Counted from the stretch's first letter, positions 1 through 8,646 are shown. The stretch: 18,228 nucleotides of DNA from Coemansia sp. RSA 922 (GCA_027577415.1 JANBQS010000431.1:1-18228), one strand, 5' to 3'. The notes: a model not told the origin generated them from the letters alone. Numbers and translations are program-made.

Positions 1-3000
1 GTCACGCCGCAGCACTCGATTGCCCCCGCCACGTCAGTGCCCATCGGCGCAGTACGGTCTCGCGGACGCACGATACAGGCGATGTCGGACGAAGAGGCGC
101 GGGCGCGGTGTAAGCTCATGATCGGCAGCTACCTCAGCGCCATGCGCAAAGTATTCGACCCAAAGTACGTGGAGATCGGCGACGAGGAGACGGGCGAAGG
201 AGGAGCTTATACGTTTGTTGACCCACAGATCTTCTACGACATGAAGCCCGAGGTGGCGCCTGCGCACCGCGTAGCAGCAACACCTGGCAGTGACAGTTTG
301 GCAGTGGCGCCGCACATAGTCCGGCGAGTGGGGTCACACCGGTCCATCGGGCATGGGTTCGACGTCAACCCAGCGCGGCAGCGCGATATGGTTGACTTGT
401 TTTTGACCGAGCTCGCCACATGTCACTCTGTGGTTGTGGAGAAGAGCTTCCAGAAGCACATTACCCACGAGGACGCTGACGACCGCTCAACGCTTAAGCG
501 TATCACGCGTATCTTCCATCGCCGCAACAGCTCCAAGCGCGTCAGCGACATGTCGCGCCACGCTCGCACGCGCAGCCACCACCACGGCCGCACTACGTCG
601 GTTGTGACCACCAGCAGCGCTGGCGAGGGCATTGAGTGGGTGCCGTCCGAGGGAGGTGCCACTATGCCGCGAATGGGCCATACCCACAGTGCATCGTCTG
701 GCAGCGTAGCCTTCCAACGCTCGGGCGATACCAGCGCCGGCACCGGCGACGAGCGGTTCAGTCTGACATCGCCAGTGCGTGGATCGGCGCTGCGCCTTGC
801 TGACGATGTTGGCCCACTGTCGCCCGACGTCCTGCCGAGCCCCCTGGAGCCGGACTTTGAGCGAGGAACCGCCAGCCCACATGAGTCGGCTTCGCCACAG
901 GACATGAGCCGATTGGCCTACAGCGCCGAGTCGCCTGATGAGGGCGCCTTGGTGCGAGCGGCCAAGAACCTCGGGTACACGTTCTTGGGGCGCGTCAAGA
1001 GCACTATTTACTTGGACGTTCGTGGCGAGAGCTTGCAGTACGAGGTGCTGGATACAGTCGAGTTTTCGTCGTCGCGCAAGCGCATGACCACCATCCTGCG
1101 CCGCCCCGCGCCTTACAACGACATTATGCTCTTCTGCAAGGGCGCCGACAACGTCATGACCGAGCGGCTCGCCCGCCTGCCGGCCAAGAACGAGATGCCC
1201 AACCCCTACGCCTCGCACGACGAAGTCAGCTTTGAGCGGCTGATGCGTGAGCGCACCTTTAACCAGATCGACGAGTTTGCCAACGCCGGCCTGCGTACGC
1301 TGATGCTGTGCTACCGCCATTTGACTGAGAGCGAGTGGGTGCGCTGGTCCGCCCGCTACCACGCTGCCCTGGGCTCAGTTGCTGAGGACCGCGACGAGCA
1401 GGTCGCTACCATAGCCGAGGAGATGGAGCGCGATCTGCGCATTGTCGGCGCTACCGCCATTGAAGACAAGCTACAAGAGAAGGTGCCCGATACCATTGCC
1501 TCGTTGCGTGCTGCCGGAATCAAGATTTGGGTCCTGACTGGCGACAAAATGGAGACCGCCATCAACATTGGCTTTGCTGCCAATCTTCTGACCAAGGAGA
1601 TGGAGCTGTGGACTATCACCAGCTCTTCGGGCTCTGACAAGATCCTGTCACGCTTCCATCTGATCTCGCGCATCATGCGCCAGCTAGCTGCTAGCGAGGC
1701 TGCTGCTAGCAAGGCAGAAGAGCCTGCCACCGCACGCGCTCGAGCGCAGTCCGCCAGCGTTGGTCTTGGCCCCGACGATGCGCGGGCCCTGGGCAGCGTC
1801 TCTTACAAGATTAACCGCGCCAAAAAGTTCCTCAACATTGGCCAGACCCTGCGCGCAAAGCACAAGCAGCGGGCCAACGTCAATGCCGCCGTGCACCCCA
1901 TGGCCACTTCGACGCCGGCCAGTGGGATCCGTGAGCAGCAGCCCCAGACTATGGCGTCGCCGTCGGCTGCCTTCCCTCAGCTGCGCGACGACGACATGTC
2001 GCCGGCTGAAGTGCAGCAGTCCATCGAGTACCTGCGCCGCCACAGCTCGCTAACCGAAGACGGCCAGCAGCACGCCCAGGGAGGTAACGGCGCCGATGCC
2101 TACCAGCCGCTGAATGCATTGGTGATCGACGGCGCTGCCTTGAGTGTTGTCATGAGCGACCCCGAGTGCCGCGCCCTGATGCTGGAGATCGCACCCTTGT
2201 TCAAGTCTGTGATCTGCTGCCGCGCCAGTCCGTTGCAAAAGGCAGAAGTCGTCAAGCTGATCAAGGACGGCCTTGACTTGGTCACCTTAGCCATTGGCGA
2301 CGGCGCCAACGATGTTAGCATGATCCAGACCGCCGACATTGGCGTTGCCATCTCAGGCGAGGAGGGTCTGCAAGCCGCCATGGCCTCCGACTACACTGTT
2401 GGCCGCTTCCATTTTTTGCAAAACTTGCTGCTCGTTCACGGCCTGTTTGACTACTTGCGCATGAGTGAGATGATCCTGAGCTTCTTCTACAAGAACGTCA
2501 TCTGGGCCATGGTTCCCTTCTGGTACAGCATCTACTGCGCCTTCTCCGCCAACGTCTTTTACGACCTGTCGTACATTCAGCTCTACAACGTGGTCTTTAC
2601 CGTTGCTCCCGTCATCATCCTTGGCTGCCTCGACAAGCCCTTCAACTACAAGACCGCCATGACCTACGTTGCTGTCTACCGCGACGGCATCAGCAATCGC
2701 TACTTTAGATGGTGGCGCTACTATTTGTACGTGCTTGACGGCATCTACCAGTCCATGGTCATCTTCTTCACGTTCTACATCTTCACCTACACGTCTGATA
2801 TTCAGAACGAAAATGGCCGGACTTGGGGCCGCTCCGACCTCAGCACTGGCCCAACTGTCGCTGTCGTTATTGCCGCCAGCTTGTGCGTTGGCTTCAACGC
2901 CTGGCAGTGGAACTGGCTCATGGCCGTTGCCATCATCTTTTCCATTACCGTGTGCATAGCCTATATTGGCATCTCGTCTGCTGTGCGCTACTATTCGCTC

Positions 3001-3255
3001 GAGGGCGTTGCCACCTCTGTCATGTCGACTATCGTCTTTTGGTTCGGCGTCCCAATCGCGGTCGTCGTGGCTCTCTTGCCTCGCTACTGCGTGCGTTGCT
3101 GGCAAAAGATGAACATGCCGCGCGACCTAGACATTATCCGTGAGATCAAGGTCCTCCATCGTCCCTGGTATGGCCAAGTGTTTGTTGACCCTGACTCTCC
3201 GCCCGAGTTCCCTGACAAGGACACCAAGGATCCCAAGCGTGCCAAGTACAAGTAG
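1..3255 (+). CDS. P4-type phospholipid-transporting ATPase (Dnf1/Dnf2-like), 5' partial
   Basis: The C-terminal part of an aminophospholipid flippase, which moves lipids from the outer to the inner leaflet of a membrane. The frame is open from base 1, so the N-terminus (M1-M4, actuator domain and the DKTGT phosphorylation motif) lies outside the window; 1084 residues are visible, with no intron. Counting from base 1, seen directly: SPDEGALV (311-318) and KGAD (Lys380) of the nucleotide-binding domain, LTGDK (TGDK at 513-516) and GDGAND (766-771) of the P domain, then six hydrophobic segments (about bases 2480-3090) matching M5-M10. The M6/M7 stretch LGCLDK and LDGIYQS is P4-typical. Two long low-complexity insertions stand out: Ser/Arg/His-rich (about 160-305) and Ala/Gln-rich (about 540-705). 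The FSSSRKRM and ICKGAD-type block resembles Dnf1/Dnf2 more than Drs2; subclass is inference. The stop is TAG at 3253-3255. Confidence 0.93.
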   Translation, partial: VTPQHSIAPATSVPIGAVRSRGRTIQAMSDEEARARCKLMIGSYLSAMRKVFDPKYVEIGDEETGEGGAYTFVDPQIFYDMKPEVAPAHRVAATPGSDSLAVAPHIVRRVGSHRSIGHGFDVNPARQRDMVDLFLTELATCHSVVVEKSFQKHITHEDADDRSTLKRITRIFHRRNSSKRVSDMSRHARTRSHHHGRTTSVVTTSSAGEGIEWVPSEGGATMPRMGHTHSASSGSVAFQRSGDTSAGTGDERFSLTSPVRGSALRLADDVGPLSPDVLPSPLEPDFERGTASPHESASPQDMSRLAYSAESPDEGALVRAAKNLGYTFLGRVKSTIYLDVRGESLQYEVLDTVEFSSSRKRMTTILRRPAPYNDIMLFCKGADNVMTERLARLPAKNEMPNPYASHDEVSFERLMRERTFNQIDEFANAGLRTLMLCYRHLTESEWVRWSARYHAALGSVAEDRDEQVATIAEEMERDLRIVGATAIEDKLQEKVPDTIASLRAAGIKIWVLTGDKMETAINIGFAANLLTKEMELWTITSSSGSDKILSRFHLISRIMRQLAASEAAASKAEEPATARARAQSASVGLGPDDARALGSVSYKINRAKKFLNIGQTLRAKHKQRANVNAAVHPMATSTPASGIREQQPQTMASPSAAFPQLRDDDMSPAEVQQSIEYLRRHSSLTEDGQQHAQGGNGADAYQPLNALVIDGAALSVVMSDPECRALMLEIAPLFKSVICCRASPLQKAEVVKLIKDGLDLVTLAIGDGANDVSMIQTADIGVAISGEEGLQAAMASDYTVGRFHFLQNLLLVHGLFDYLRMSEMILSFFYKNVIWAMVPFWYSIYCAFSANVFYDLSYIQLYNVVFTVAPVIILGCLDKPFNYKTAMTYVAVYRDGISNRYFRWWRYYLYVLDGIYQSMVIFFTFYIFTYTSDIQNENGRTWGRSDLSTGPTVAVVIAASLCVGFNAWQWNWLMAVAIIFSITVCIAYIGISSAVRYYSLEGVATSVMSTIVFWFGVPIAVVVALLPRYCVRCWQKMNMPRDLDIIREIKVLHRPWYGQVFVDPDSPPEFPDKDTKDPKRAKYK

Positions 3256-3398
3256 AATCGAATATCCTGACTATCCTGCTGCGCTCTCCTATATCTACAC
3301 ACTCTATACACCTATCTTTTCCTTTTGACTATGTCATATACGTTTATCCTTGCTTAGACCTCAAATCAAATATCAGGCGAGAATCTTTCTATACGTCT
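3256..3398. terminator. Convergent 3' region, P4-ATPase / MEU1
   Basis: 143 bp, pyrimidine- and TA-rich (repeated TATCTACACAC-, CTATACACC-like sequence), consistent with fungal 3'-end formation signals for both transcripts. No canonical AATAAA is seen on either strand. Confidence 0.35.
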
Positions 3399-4313
3399 CT
3401 AAAAGTAGTTGGAGAAGATAAAGCTCAGCACGCTCCTGCCCGACGACGATTGCTTGTCGGGCGTCTGCTGGAACGCGTACTGCATGCTGCCAGCCTCGGG
3501 CTTGGTCAGAGCCATCTCGGGGTCGTTGTACACTGCCTGCTCAATGTCGGGGAGCACTGCCAGCAGTAGCGCCTTGGCATTGGCTGCATTGACCTTCATG
3601 GTCTTCATGACCTCGGCCACAGTGACAGACTCCTCGGACTCGCGCCAGGCATCGTAGTCTGTGGCCATGCACACAACCGCGTAGGTGATCTCGGCCTCGC
3701 GCGCCAGCTTGGTCTCTGGAATGCAGGTCATGTTAATGACATCGGCGCCCCATGAGCGGTACAGGTTCGACTCGGCGCGAGTCGAGAACGCCGGGCCCTC
3801 CATGCAGACCGCGGTTCCGCTAGCGTGGACGGTGATGTTGGGTACCGAGTCGCCACGCTGGGCAACCAGGCTACGCAGGGCGCGGCTCACAGGCTCGCCG
3901 AACGAGGCATGTGCGGTGACTCCAGTGCCCGTAAAGAACGAGTCTCCACGCACTCCCTTGGTGCGGTCAATGATCTGATCGATAAGCACAAAGTCGCCTG
4001 GCTGGATCTCTTCGCGCAAAGATCCGACAGCGCTGAAAGCCAGGATAACTTGCACGCCCACAGCCTTGAGTGCGGCGATGTTGGCCCGGTAGTTTACCTC
4101 GGACGGCAGCACATGGTGTGCCGGACCGTGCCGTGCCAGAAAGGCGATGCGGTTGCCGTCGGAGGTCTCGGCAATAGTGATAGCGCCTGATGGCAGTCCC
4201 CAGGGCGTCTCTACGGTCACCTCTTCAACAAACTTTAACCCATCGAGCGAATAGAGGCCGGTTCCTCCAATAACACCGATGCGTACATCTCTAAAGTAGG
4301 TCTTCAAAGTCAT
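3399..4313 (-). CDS. MEU1: S-methyl-5'-thioadenosine phosphorylase (MTAP/Meu1)
   Basis: Cytosolic phosphorylase that splits 5'-methylthioadenosine into adenine and methylthioribose-1-phosphate, the entry step of methionine salvage and clearance of the polyamine-synthesis by-product. The 304-residue protein shows the family motifs in order: phosphate-binding GVIGGTGLY (13-21, Thr18), ARHG (Arg61-His62), SAVGSLREEIQPGD (94-107), DQIIDRT (112-118), EGPAFSTRAES (172-182), NMT (194-196) and ATDYDAW (217-223, with Asp219 and Asp221). The Asp-Tyr-Asp signature and Met195-Thr196 fit the MTA-specific enzyme and not purine nucleoside phosphorylase, by analogy with human MTAP. The ATG at 4311-4313 puts the first motif at the usual distance from the N-terminus. 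Length is close to human MTAP (283), with a roughly 30-residue C-terminal Gln/Ser tail of no obvious function. No intron. Confidence 0.96.
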   Translation of the reverse strand: MTLKTYFRDVRIGVIGGTGLYSLDGLKFVEEVTVETPWGLPSGAITIAETSDGNRIAFLARHGPAHHVLPSEVNYRANIAALKAVGVQVILAFSAVGSLREEIQPGDFVLIDQIIDRTKGVRGDSFFTGTGVTAHASFGEPVSRALRSLVAQRGDSVPNITVHASGTAVCMEGPAFSTRAESNLYRSWGADVINMTCIPETKLAREAEITYAVVCMATDYDAWRESEESVTVAEVMKTMKVNAANAKALLLAVLPDIEQAVYNDPEMALTKPEAGSMQYAFQQTPDKQSSSGRSVLSFIFSNYF

Positions 4314-4491
4314 GAAAATATAGTAGTAGCGAGTGAGACTCTGTGAAAGTGAAAAGTATTATTAAAGAATATGTGCTACGGAAGTGAAGAAGAAAGAGAG
4401 ATAAGCTCTAGCTTCTTGTGGAGATTCCCTGAGAACCGCAGGACAAAAGAGGGGTCCAATCACAGTCGCTTTTGCTCGCTCGTGGTAGGCC
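4314..4491 (-). promoter_or_regulatory. MEU1 promoter and LPMO-MEU1 spacer
   Basis: 178 bp between the LPMO stop (4492) and the MEU1 ATG (4313); both genes read on the - strand with the LPMO upstream. It must hold the LPMO 3' end and the MEU1 promoter. A/T-rich sequence (about 4345-4400 on the + strand) is present, but no clear named site. Confidence 0.35.
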
Positions 4492-5835
4492 TTAGAAAGC
4501 AATGGTGAGGCTCGGCGGAACCGATGTGTGGTTTGAGGAGACCACTACTTGTAAGTAGGGCTTGTTGCTGATTGTAACGGTTTTGTACTGTGTAACCAAC
4601 TTGGCTCCTGTTGCCCCAAACATGCTGACTCCTCCGTGAGCCGAGAGAATGCCCGTCTCTGTCGTGGGTGGCGGCAAGCCCAAATCCAAGGGCACCATAG
4701 CGCGAGTGTTGTCCCCAGGCGATACATCGATGCCGAGCGGAGTGGGGCCAGAGCTGGACGGCCACATGTCGAGGCTATCGTCAGTTAGGTGGTGCGTCGC
4801 CAGCGGGAGTGTGTCGTCAGCGTTGAACGGAATGGACATGCCCTGGCCCAGCGTCTTTTTGAAGCTGCCTAAATATTCGCTGATCATGGTTTCATCGCTG
4901 AGCACAGTAAGACCGTTGGTCGACTTTCTACGACTCCTATAGTCGTCTGCATCGTTGTAAGTAAACCCGTCGTCAAGATCGGCCTCGGCTCTGTCTGCGT
5001 CATCTTCGGTTATCGTGTGAGTGGTGTAGACAAAACTGGTTATCTCGTCAGGAATGATGGTGGTTGTTATTTCGCCATTTTCGACTTGCGCTTTGCCGGC
5101 GACTGGATCTGCCTCACCCTCTGGCTCCTCATCGCCATCTGTGCTCGACGAGTGCGTAGGGTCCTCATTGCTCGTCAAATCTACTGGCTTTCCCACTGTA
5201 ACAAAGGAGCGCTGATTGAGCATTGCGGGAAGCCGGTCTTCCTCTCTGCCAGTCTTTGGCATCAGAGTTGGCTTGCCCGGCAAGTTCACCACCAGCAACT
5301 CGTGAGCAGTTAGCGGCTCTTGGTGGCCGTAGTTTTCGATTCTGACATCTGCACAGTTCATGTAGTACTCGCGCGACCCAAGCGCGTTGATCCACGACCA
5401 CGCAAACGTCGCCTTGCTGGCCGCTGGGATTGTGTCGGGCACAGGCACGTCGTAGCCGCCGTTGACTGTATCCAAGAAGCAGCTGGACATTTTGTCCATG
5501 AGGACAGCAAACGTCGTGCCATTGTCGTAGGAAACTGCAAATTGACAATCGCCGCCAAGATGCGTAGCTACACCGTCAAACAACACGCGGAAGGGATGTC
5601 CTGCGATCATCGTCCCTTGCACTGGACCAGCCTTGAAGTTTCGGCAGGGATAACCAACGATGGGCCCTAATGGCGACTTCATATTGTAGTCAACGTCGTC
5701 GTTGTCCATATAGAACTTGCTGAATTGCGAGTGACGTGGCGCAGGCTCCTTCATCTCGATGTGTGCTCTAACAAGGGCACATACCTGCAGTAGCACCACT
5801 AGGCAGAGCCAACGCTGCGACGCTAAGGATCTCAT
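4492..5835 (-). CDS. Secreted AA11-like lytic polysaccharide monooxygenase
   Basis: Probable copper-dependent monooxygenase acting on chitin. A hydrophobic signal peptide (residues 1-24) ends ...LVRA, directly before His25, so cleavage would expose an N-terminal histidine, the hallmark of the LPMO histidine brace. The second copper His is probably His92 in GVATHLGGDCQ, matching the G-A-HGGGSCQ block of AA11 enzymes. Tyr158 in SREYYMNCADV fits the axial tyrosine of the AA11 NREMYMNC motif. VPVPDTIPA and TFAWSWIN are also AA11-like. Cys64, Cys97, Cys119 and Cys161 could make two disulfides; Asn105-Gly-Thr is a glycosylation sequon. The catalytic domain ends near residue 190. About 255 residues follow as an acidic, Ser/Thr/Pro-rich tail without a recognised binding module or GPI signal. 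Single open frame. Motif reading is direct; chitin as substrate is inferred from the family. Confidence 0.82.
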   Translation of the reverse strand: MRSLASQRWLCLVVLLQVCALVRAHIEMKEPAPRHSQFSKFYMDNDDVDYNMKSPLGPIVGYPCRNFKAGPVQGTMIAGHPFRVLFDGVATHLGGDCQFAVSYDNGTTFAVLMDKMSSCFLDTVNGGYDVPVPDTIPAASKATFAWSWINALGSREYYMNCADVRIENYGHQEPLTAHELLVVNLPGKPTLMPKTGREEDRLPAMLNQRSFVTVGKPVDLTSNEDPTHSSSTDGDEEPEGEADPVAGKAQVENGEITTTIIPDEITSFVYTTHTITEDDADRAEADLDDGFTYNDADDYRSRRKSTNGLTVLSDETMISEYLGSFKKTLGQGMSIPFNADDTLPLATHHLTDDSLDMWPSSSGPTPLGIDVSPGDNTRAMVPLDLGLPPPTTETGILSAHGGVSMFGATGAKLVTQYKTVTISNKPYLQVVVSSNHTSVPPSLTIAF

Positions 5836-6393
5836 GAGTTGTAAAGAAGTACGAGTCGTTGGAGGTATTATGTTAGATGTTGCAAACTAGGAGAGACCAA
5901 AAGAGTCACTGCCATGAGAGTGCACGACAACCCTGAGTATCCAAGGTGTGTGGGGGAAGAGGTGACTTTAGCCGCAAAAGCGTGCATTCTCAGCGATATG
6001 GCCTATTTGTGCATACTTCTCCGCTCTTGGTGGCCCTGACTGTCAGCGACGGGCGAGAATGTGCATGTCATATCGAATAGCTGCGGATACCCAAGTTTTA
6101 AATACTGGTCAGTACAAACAGCGACATTTGCTTAGGATATATACACATGTGCCACTCAGTTTAACCGAAATTTAGAACGGCCCTGGGACGCGGATATGCA
6201 TTTGAACGCAACTGCGTGCCTACTGGCTGATTACATTCGGCCAAACAAAGACAGGCCACAGCCGAGATTCTTGGCAAATTCGTATGAAACCCAGTTGCGC
6301 TCCGCTTTGGCTTGAAGTTACAACTTGCTTTTCATTTTTTTATATCTCAGATCCCAGATAAATAACGCTACATAAATATCAACAATCACAACA
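5836..6393. promoter_or_regulatory. 558-bp divergent intergenic region, LPMO (-) / LITAF-domain gene (+)
   Basis: No convincing coding frame or RNA gene is visible. AT-rich, TATA-like stretches lie near 6136-6146 (ggatatatac) and 6335-6350 (run of T then atatct), the latter about 50 bp before the LITAF-gene ATG. A GTGGGG hexamer near 5950 fits the loose CreA/Mig1-type core, and a CTGAC-T-GTCAG palindrome sits at 6036-6046. These sites are sequence matches only; function is inferred. Confidence 0.5.
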
Positions 6394-7098
6394 ATGGTTT
6401 CAAAGCTTCATCAGCCTATTACCGAGGAACCTGACGAGCAAACCAGCAACAACCAGGGTGGCGATAGCAGGCAAAATACACAGTCAGAGTACTCCAACAC
6501 CAACAGGTACTCATATGGTGGATACAACCAACAAGCGGCAGAGTACCCGCCTAATGCTGGCCCATCACAATTTACCAAACAAGATCGCGAGATGCCGATG
6601 CCAATACCGTATATAGGCGAAGCTACTTCCGGGAGCTATGCCGATAATCCTGACGCACAACTTTCATCGACAGTAGGCAATCTGTTTGAGGATCATGCAC
6701 CTACAACTCAGCAGCGCACGTGGAATGGTGAGCAATTGCAAGGACAGCTCCCCGACCAAGACCAAGCCCATGCATATCGCTCACAGCAGACAGGCATGCG
6801 CGAGCCAATGCTTCCAGACGGTGACGACATGTATACCCCAGCACTGCCGATCGGACCAAGCGCTGCAGGAAGCCTTGGTCGGCAGTCTCAGACTGTGGAG
6901 TGTCCTTGGTGCCATGCAGTGGTGTCAACCCGTGTCAAGCGAAAAATAGGAGCCAAGGCGGGCGGGGCGGCAGCTCTGGTGGCATTTGTTGCGTGGCCTC
7001 TGTTCTGGGTACCACTTTTAATCCCTGGTCTCCAGCGCAAAACTCACTACTGTCCCAGCTGTAACAGAAAGATTGGTCGAGGCCGCCGCAATGTCTGA
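6394..7098 (+). CDS. LITAF-domain membrane-associated zinc-binding protein
   Basis: A 234-residue protein with a C-terminal LITAF-type domain: CPWCHAVVSTRV (Cys170, Cys173), a hydrophobic/amphipathic stretch at about 184-210 (rich in Ala, Val, Trp, Leu, with a Pro near its end), and HYCPSCNRKIG (His218, Cys220, Cys223). In this family the two CxxC pairs bind one zinc and the hydrophobic part inserts into the cytosolic face of a membrane. Family members act at endosomes, lysosomes or the plasma membrane. The first about 165 residues are low-complexity, rich in Gln, Asn, Ser, Tyr and Pro, typical of a disordered adaptor region. The ATG at 6394 is preceded by a run of CAACAATCACAACA, a good fungal initiation context. 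No intron. A specific role cannot be assigned. Confidence 0.88.
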   Translation: MVSKLHQPITEEPDEQTSNNQGGDSRQNTQSEYSNTNRYSYGGYNQQAAEYPPNAGPSQFTKQDREMPMPIPYIGEATSGSYADNPDAQLSSTVGNLFEDHAPTTQQRTWNGEQLQGQLPDQDQAHAYRSQQTGMREPMLPDGDDMYTPALPIGPSAAGSLGRQSQTVECPWCHAVVSTRVKRKIGAKAGGAAALVAFVAWPLFWVPLLIPGLQRKTHYCPSCNRKIGRGRRNV

Positions 7099-7178
7099 CT
7101 GACATTTTCTCTTAATGGTCAGAGTGGTTTGGTATAAAAAAGTTTGTAAAATTCAGCAAATAAAAATACGAATACAAC
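7099..7178. terminator. Compact convergent 3' region, LITAF gene / PEX12
   Basis: Only 80 bp separate the two stop codons. A canonical AATAAA lies on the + strand at 7159-7164, about 61 bp past the LITAF-gene stop, a plausible polyadenylation signal. Cleavage downstream of it would place the LITAF 3' UTR inside or against the PEX12 coding end, so the two transcripts probably overlap tail to tail. No equally clear signal is seen for PEX12. Confidence 0.5.
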
Positions 7179-8330
7179 CTACGAGTCTGAATACAACTTG
7201 CGGATGCCGTCGACATGGGCCACAGCCAGGGTAACTGGACATGTGTGTTTGTCAGATATGTGGTTGAAGATACAGGGATAGCAGTAGACATATCCCGACG
7301 GCGCGGCAGCCGGGTTTGTGCGTGGCTCCTTGCAGATGGGGCACAGCGTCTGGTCTTCAGGCACAGACAGGCCTTCGGGATGGGGCTTTAGTGGCATTGG
7401 AGGCGGTGGTGGTGGAGCCATCTGCGCCTTTTTGTGGAAATCGGACCTGTGCCACCACTCGAGGAAGCGGTAGAAAAATATAGACAAGGGAAGCAGAACC
7501 TTGAGAAAGTCCAAGCCGCCAGTAAGAAGGTAGGCAACCATGTTACGCACAAAGCGGATAGGCGAGCCGTTGGCCGGCGCAGCCAGATCGCTCGTGGCAG
7601 AGCTACGCTCATTCATTGCGCGGTAGTCGGCAGCACTAAGGCGCCGCACTTGAAGCCCAAGCATGTGCAGCCATGGCGAGTTGTAGTCTGTGCGGTCAAA
7701 CATGTATGCGACGTAGTATAATGCCGTTGCCGCGTGGTACATAAAGTTGGCATGTGGGTAACACAGCTTGAACAGCCGCTTCAAGCTCAGTCTCCAGCTC
7801 ATAAGCCGGCGACGAAAGCCATGCGGATCGCTACCATCAGCAGCAGCAGCAGTCTCTGACGATGGGTCTTCGTTCTGTCCCGCCTGGGCAAAGGAGCTTC
7901 CGAGCAGCCGCGCTGCCTCGCCACCACTGAGCTTCTCATAGTACTGATCCAGCCGACTTTTAACCAGAGGCAAGCCGACCAGAAGCGCCAGTGAGCCCCA
8001 CACGTCGCCTCGCGTAAGGCCGTTGTTGCCACGGATCTTGCGCGTGCGCACACGTTTCGTCCCGTAAAAGTGCTCGGCAAAGGAGCCGCCATATGTCTGC
8101 AGATAGTGCCGCTCTACAACCAGCATGACTGCAGCGTAGACCTCCTCATGCCAGTTGAGGATCCGGACCAAGTGCCGCGGGTACCGGTGCGCATATACCG
8201 AAGTTACGTGTCGTAGCGCAGGCTCGATAAGGTCGCTCATTTTGTGCTGAGCAACAATTTCAAACAGAGACGGCTTGCCGGAATCGGCGCCGCTCAGCAT
8301 ATCGCTCATAAACTCCATTTCCAGCAGCAA
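7179..8330 (-). CDS. PEX12: Peroxin 12 (RING-type peroxisomal E3 component)
   Basis: Subunit of the peroxisomal membrane Pex2-Pex10-Pex12 ubiquitin ligase that ubiquitinates the import receptor Pex5 for its recycling. The 383-residue protein has the Pex2/Pex12 N-terminal domain: PSLFEIVAQHKMSDLIEPAL near the start, ERHYLQTYGGSFAEHFYGTKR, then hydrophobic segments around 200-225 and 270-290. A proline run (about 304-311) precedes a degenerate C-terminal RING: CPIC (330-333), CYPC (350-353) and a lone Cys364 in TCPVT. The incomplete set of zinc ligands is expected for Pex12, whose RING binds one zinc. Three in-frame ATGs lie close together (8330, 8318, 8309). The first is used here because it gives about 20 residues before PSLFE, as in human PEX12, but a later start is possible. 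No intron. Confidence 0.95.
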   Translation of the reverse strand: MLLEMEFMSDMLSGADSGKPSLFEIVAQHKMSDLIEPALRHVTSVYAHRYPRHLVRILNWHEEVYAAVMLVVERHYLQTYGGSFAEHFYGTKRVRTRKIRGNNGLTRGDVWGSLALLVGLPLVKSRLDQYYEKLSGGEAARLLGSSFAQAGQNEDPSSETAAAADGSDPHGFRRRLMSWRLSLKRLFKLCYPHANFMYHAATALYYVAYMFDRTDYNSPWLHMLGLQVRRLSAADYRAMNERSSATSDLAAPANGSPIRFVRNMVAYLLTGGLDFLKVLLPLSIFFYRFLEWWHRSDFHKKAQMAPPPPPPMPLKPHPEGLSVPEDQTLCPICKEPRTNPAAAPSGYVYCYPCIFNHISDKHTCPVTLAVAHVDGIRKLYSDS

Positions 8331-8646
8331 GGACTATATGATAACTAAAAAGTGCTCGTGTCAAAAAGAAAGCAAGGGCGAAAGTGCAGGGTGACCGTGA
8401 GATACAAGATAGATTGGTCCACGCGGTCACCTGACTGGCTTGGGTGCAACTGTCGTCATATGAGTGCAGTGCTGCACGTCGTCTTCCCAGGCCGCATCGC
8501 TTCTCTTTAGCTTAACCACTTTTTTTCTCTGATATTTTATATTTCTACAGCCTTTTCTTCATTACCGCCAACTTGGACCGAGCAGACACACAAGCACACA
8601 CGTACGCGCGCTTTGTCTGAAATACGCCTTGACCAACACCGCCGCA
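8331..8646. promoter_or_regulatory. 316-bp divergent promoter, PEX12 (-) / PROPPIN gene (+)
   Basis: Noncoding. It contains a perfect 8-bp inverted repeat, GGTGACCG at 8390-8397 and CGGTCACC at 8424-8431 (26-bp spacer), and a second, GTGCAG-TG-CTGCAC at 8464-8477. A T-rich, pyrimidine-rich stretch at about 8518-8565 precedes the PROPPIN start. Both inverted repeats are central between the two genes, as expected of shared activator sites, but no known factor is assigned. Confidence 0.55.

Noticed and set aside
487..1362. 291-residue open frame on the - strand
   Set aside because: It lies wholly antisense to the P4-ATPase coding sequence, shows no family motif, and is the expected mirror frame of a GC-rich gene.
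2353..3105. 250-residue open frame on the - strand
   Set aside because: Antisense to the flippase membrane region; composition (Asp/Val/Gly/His-rich) is typical of a shadow frame.
5989..6001. 13-bp CTCAGCGATATGG shared with 18026-18038
   Set aside because: A 13-bp match is expected by chance once or more in an 18-kb self-comparison; flanks are unrelated.
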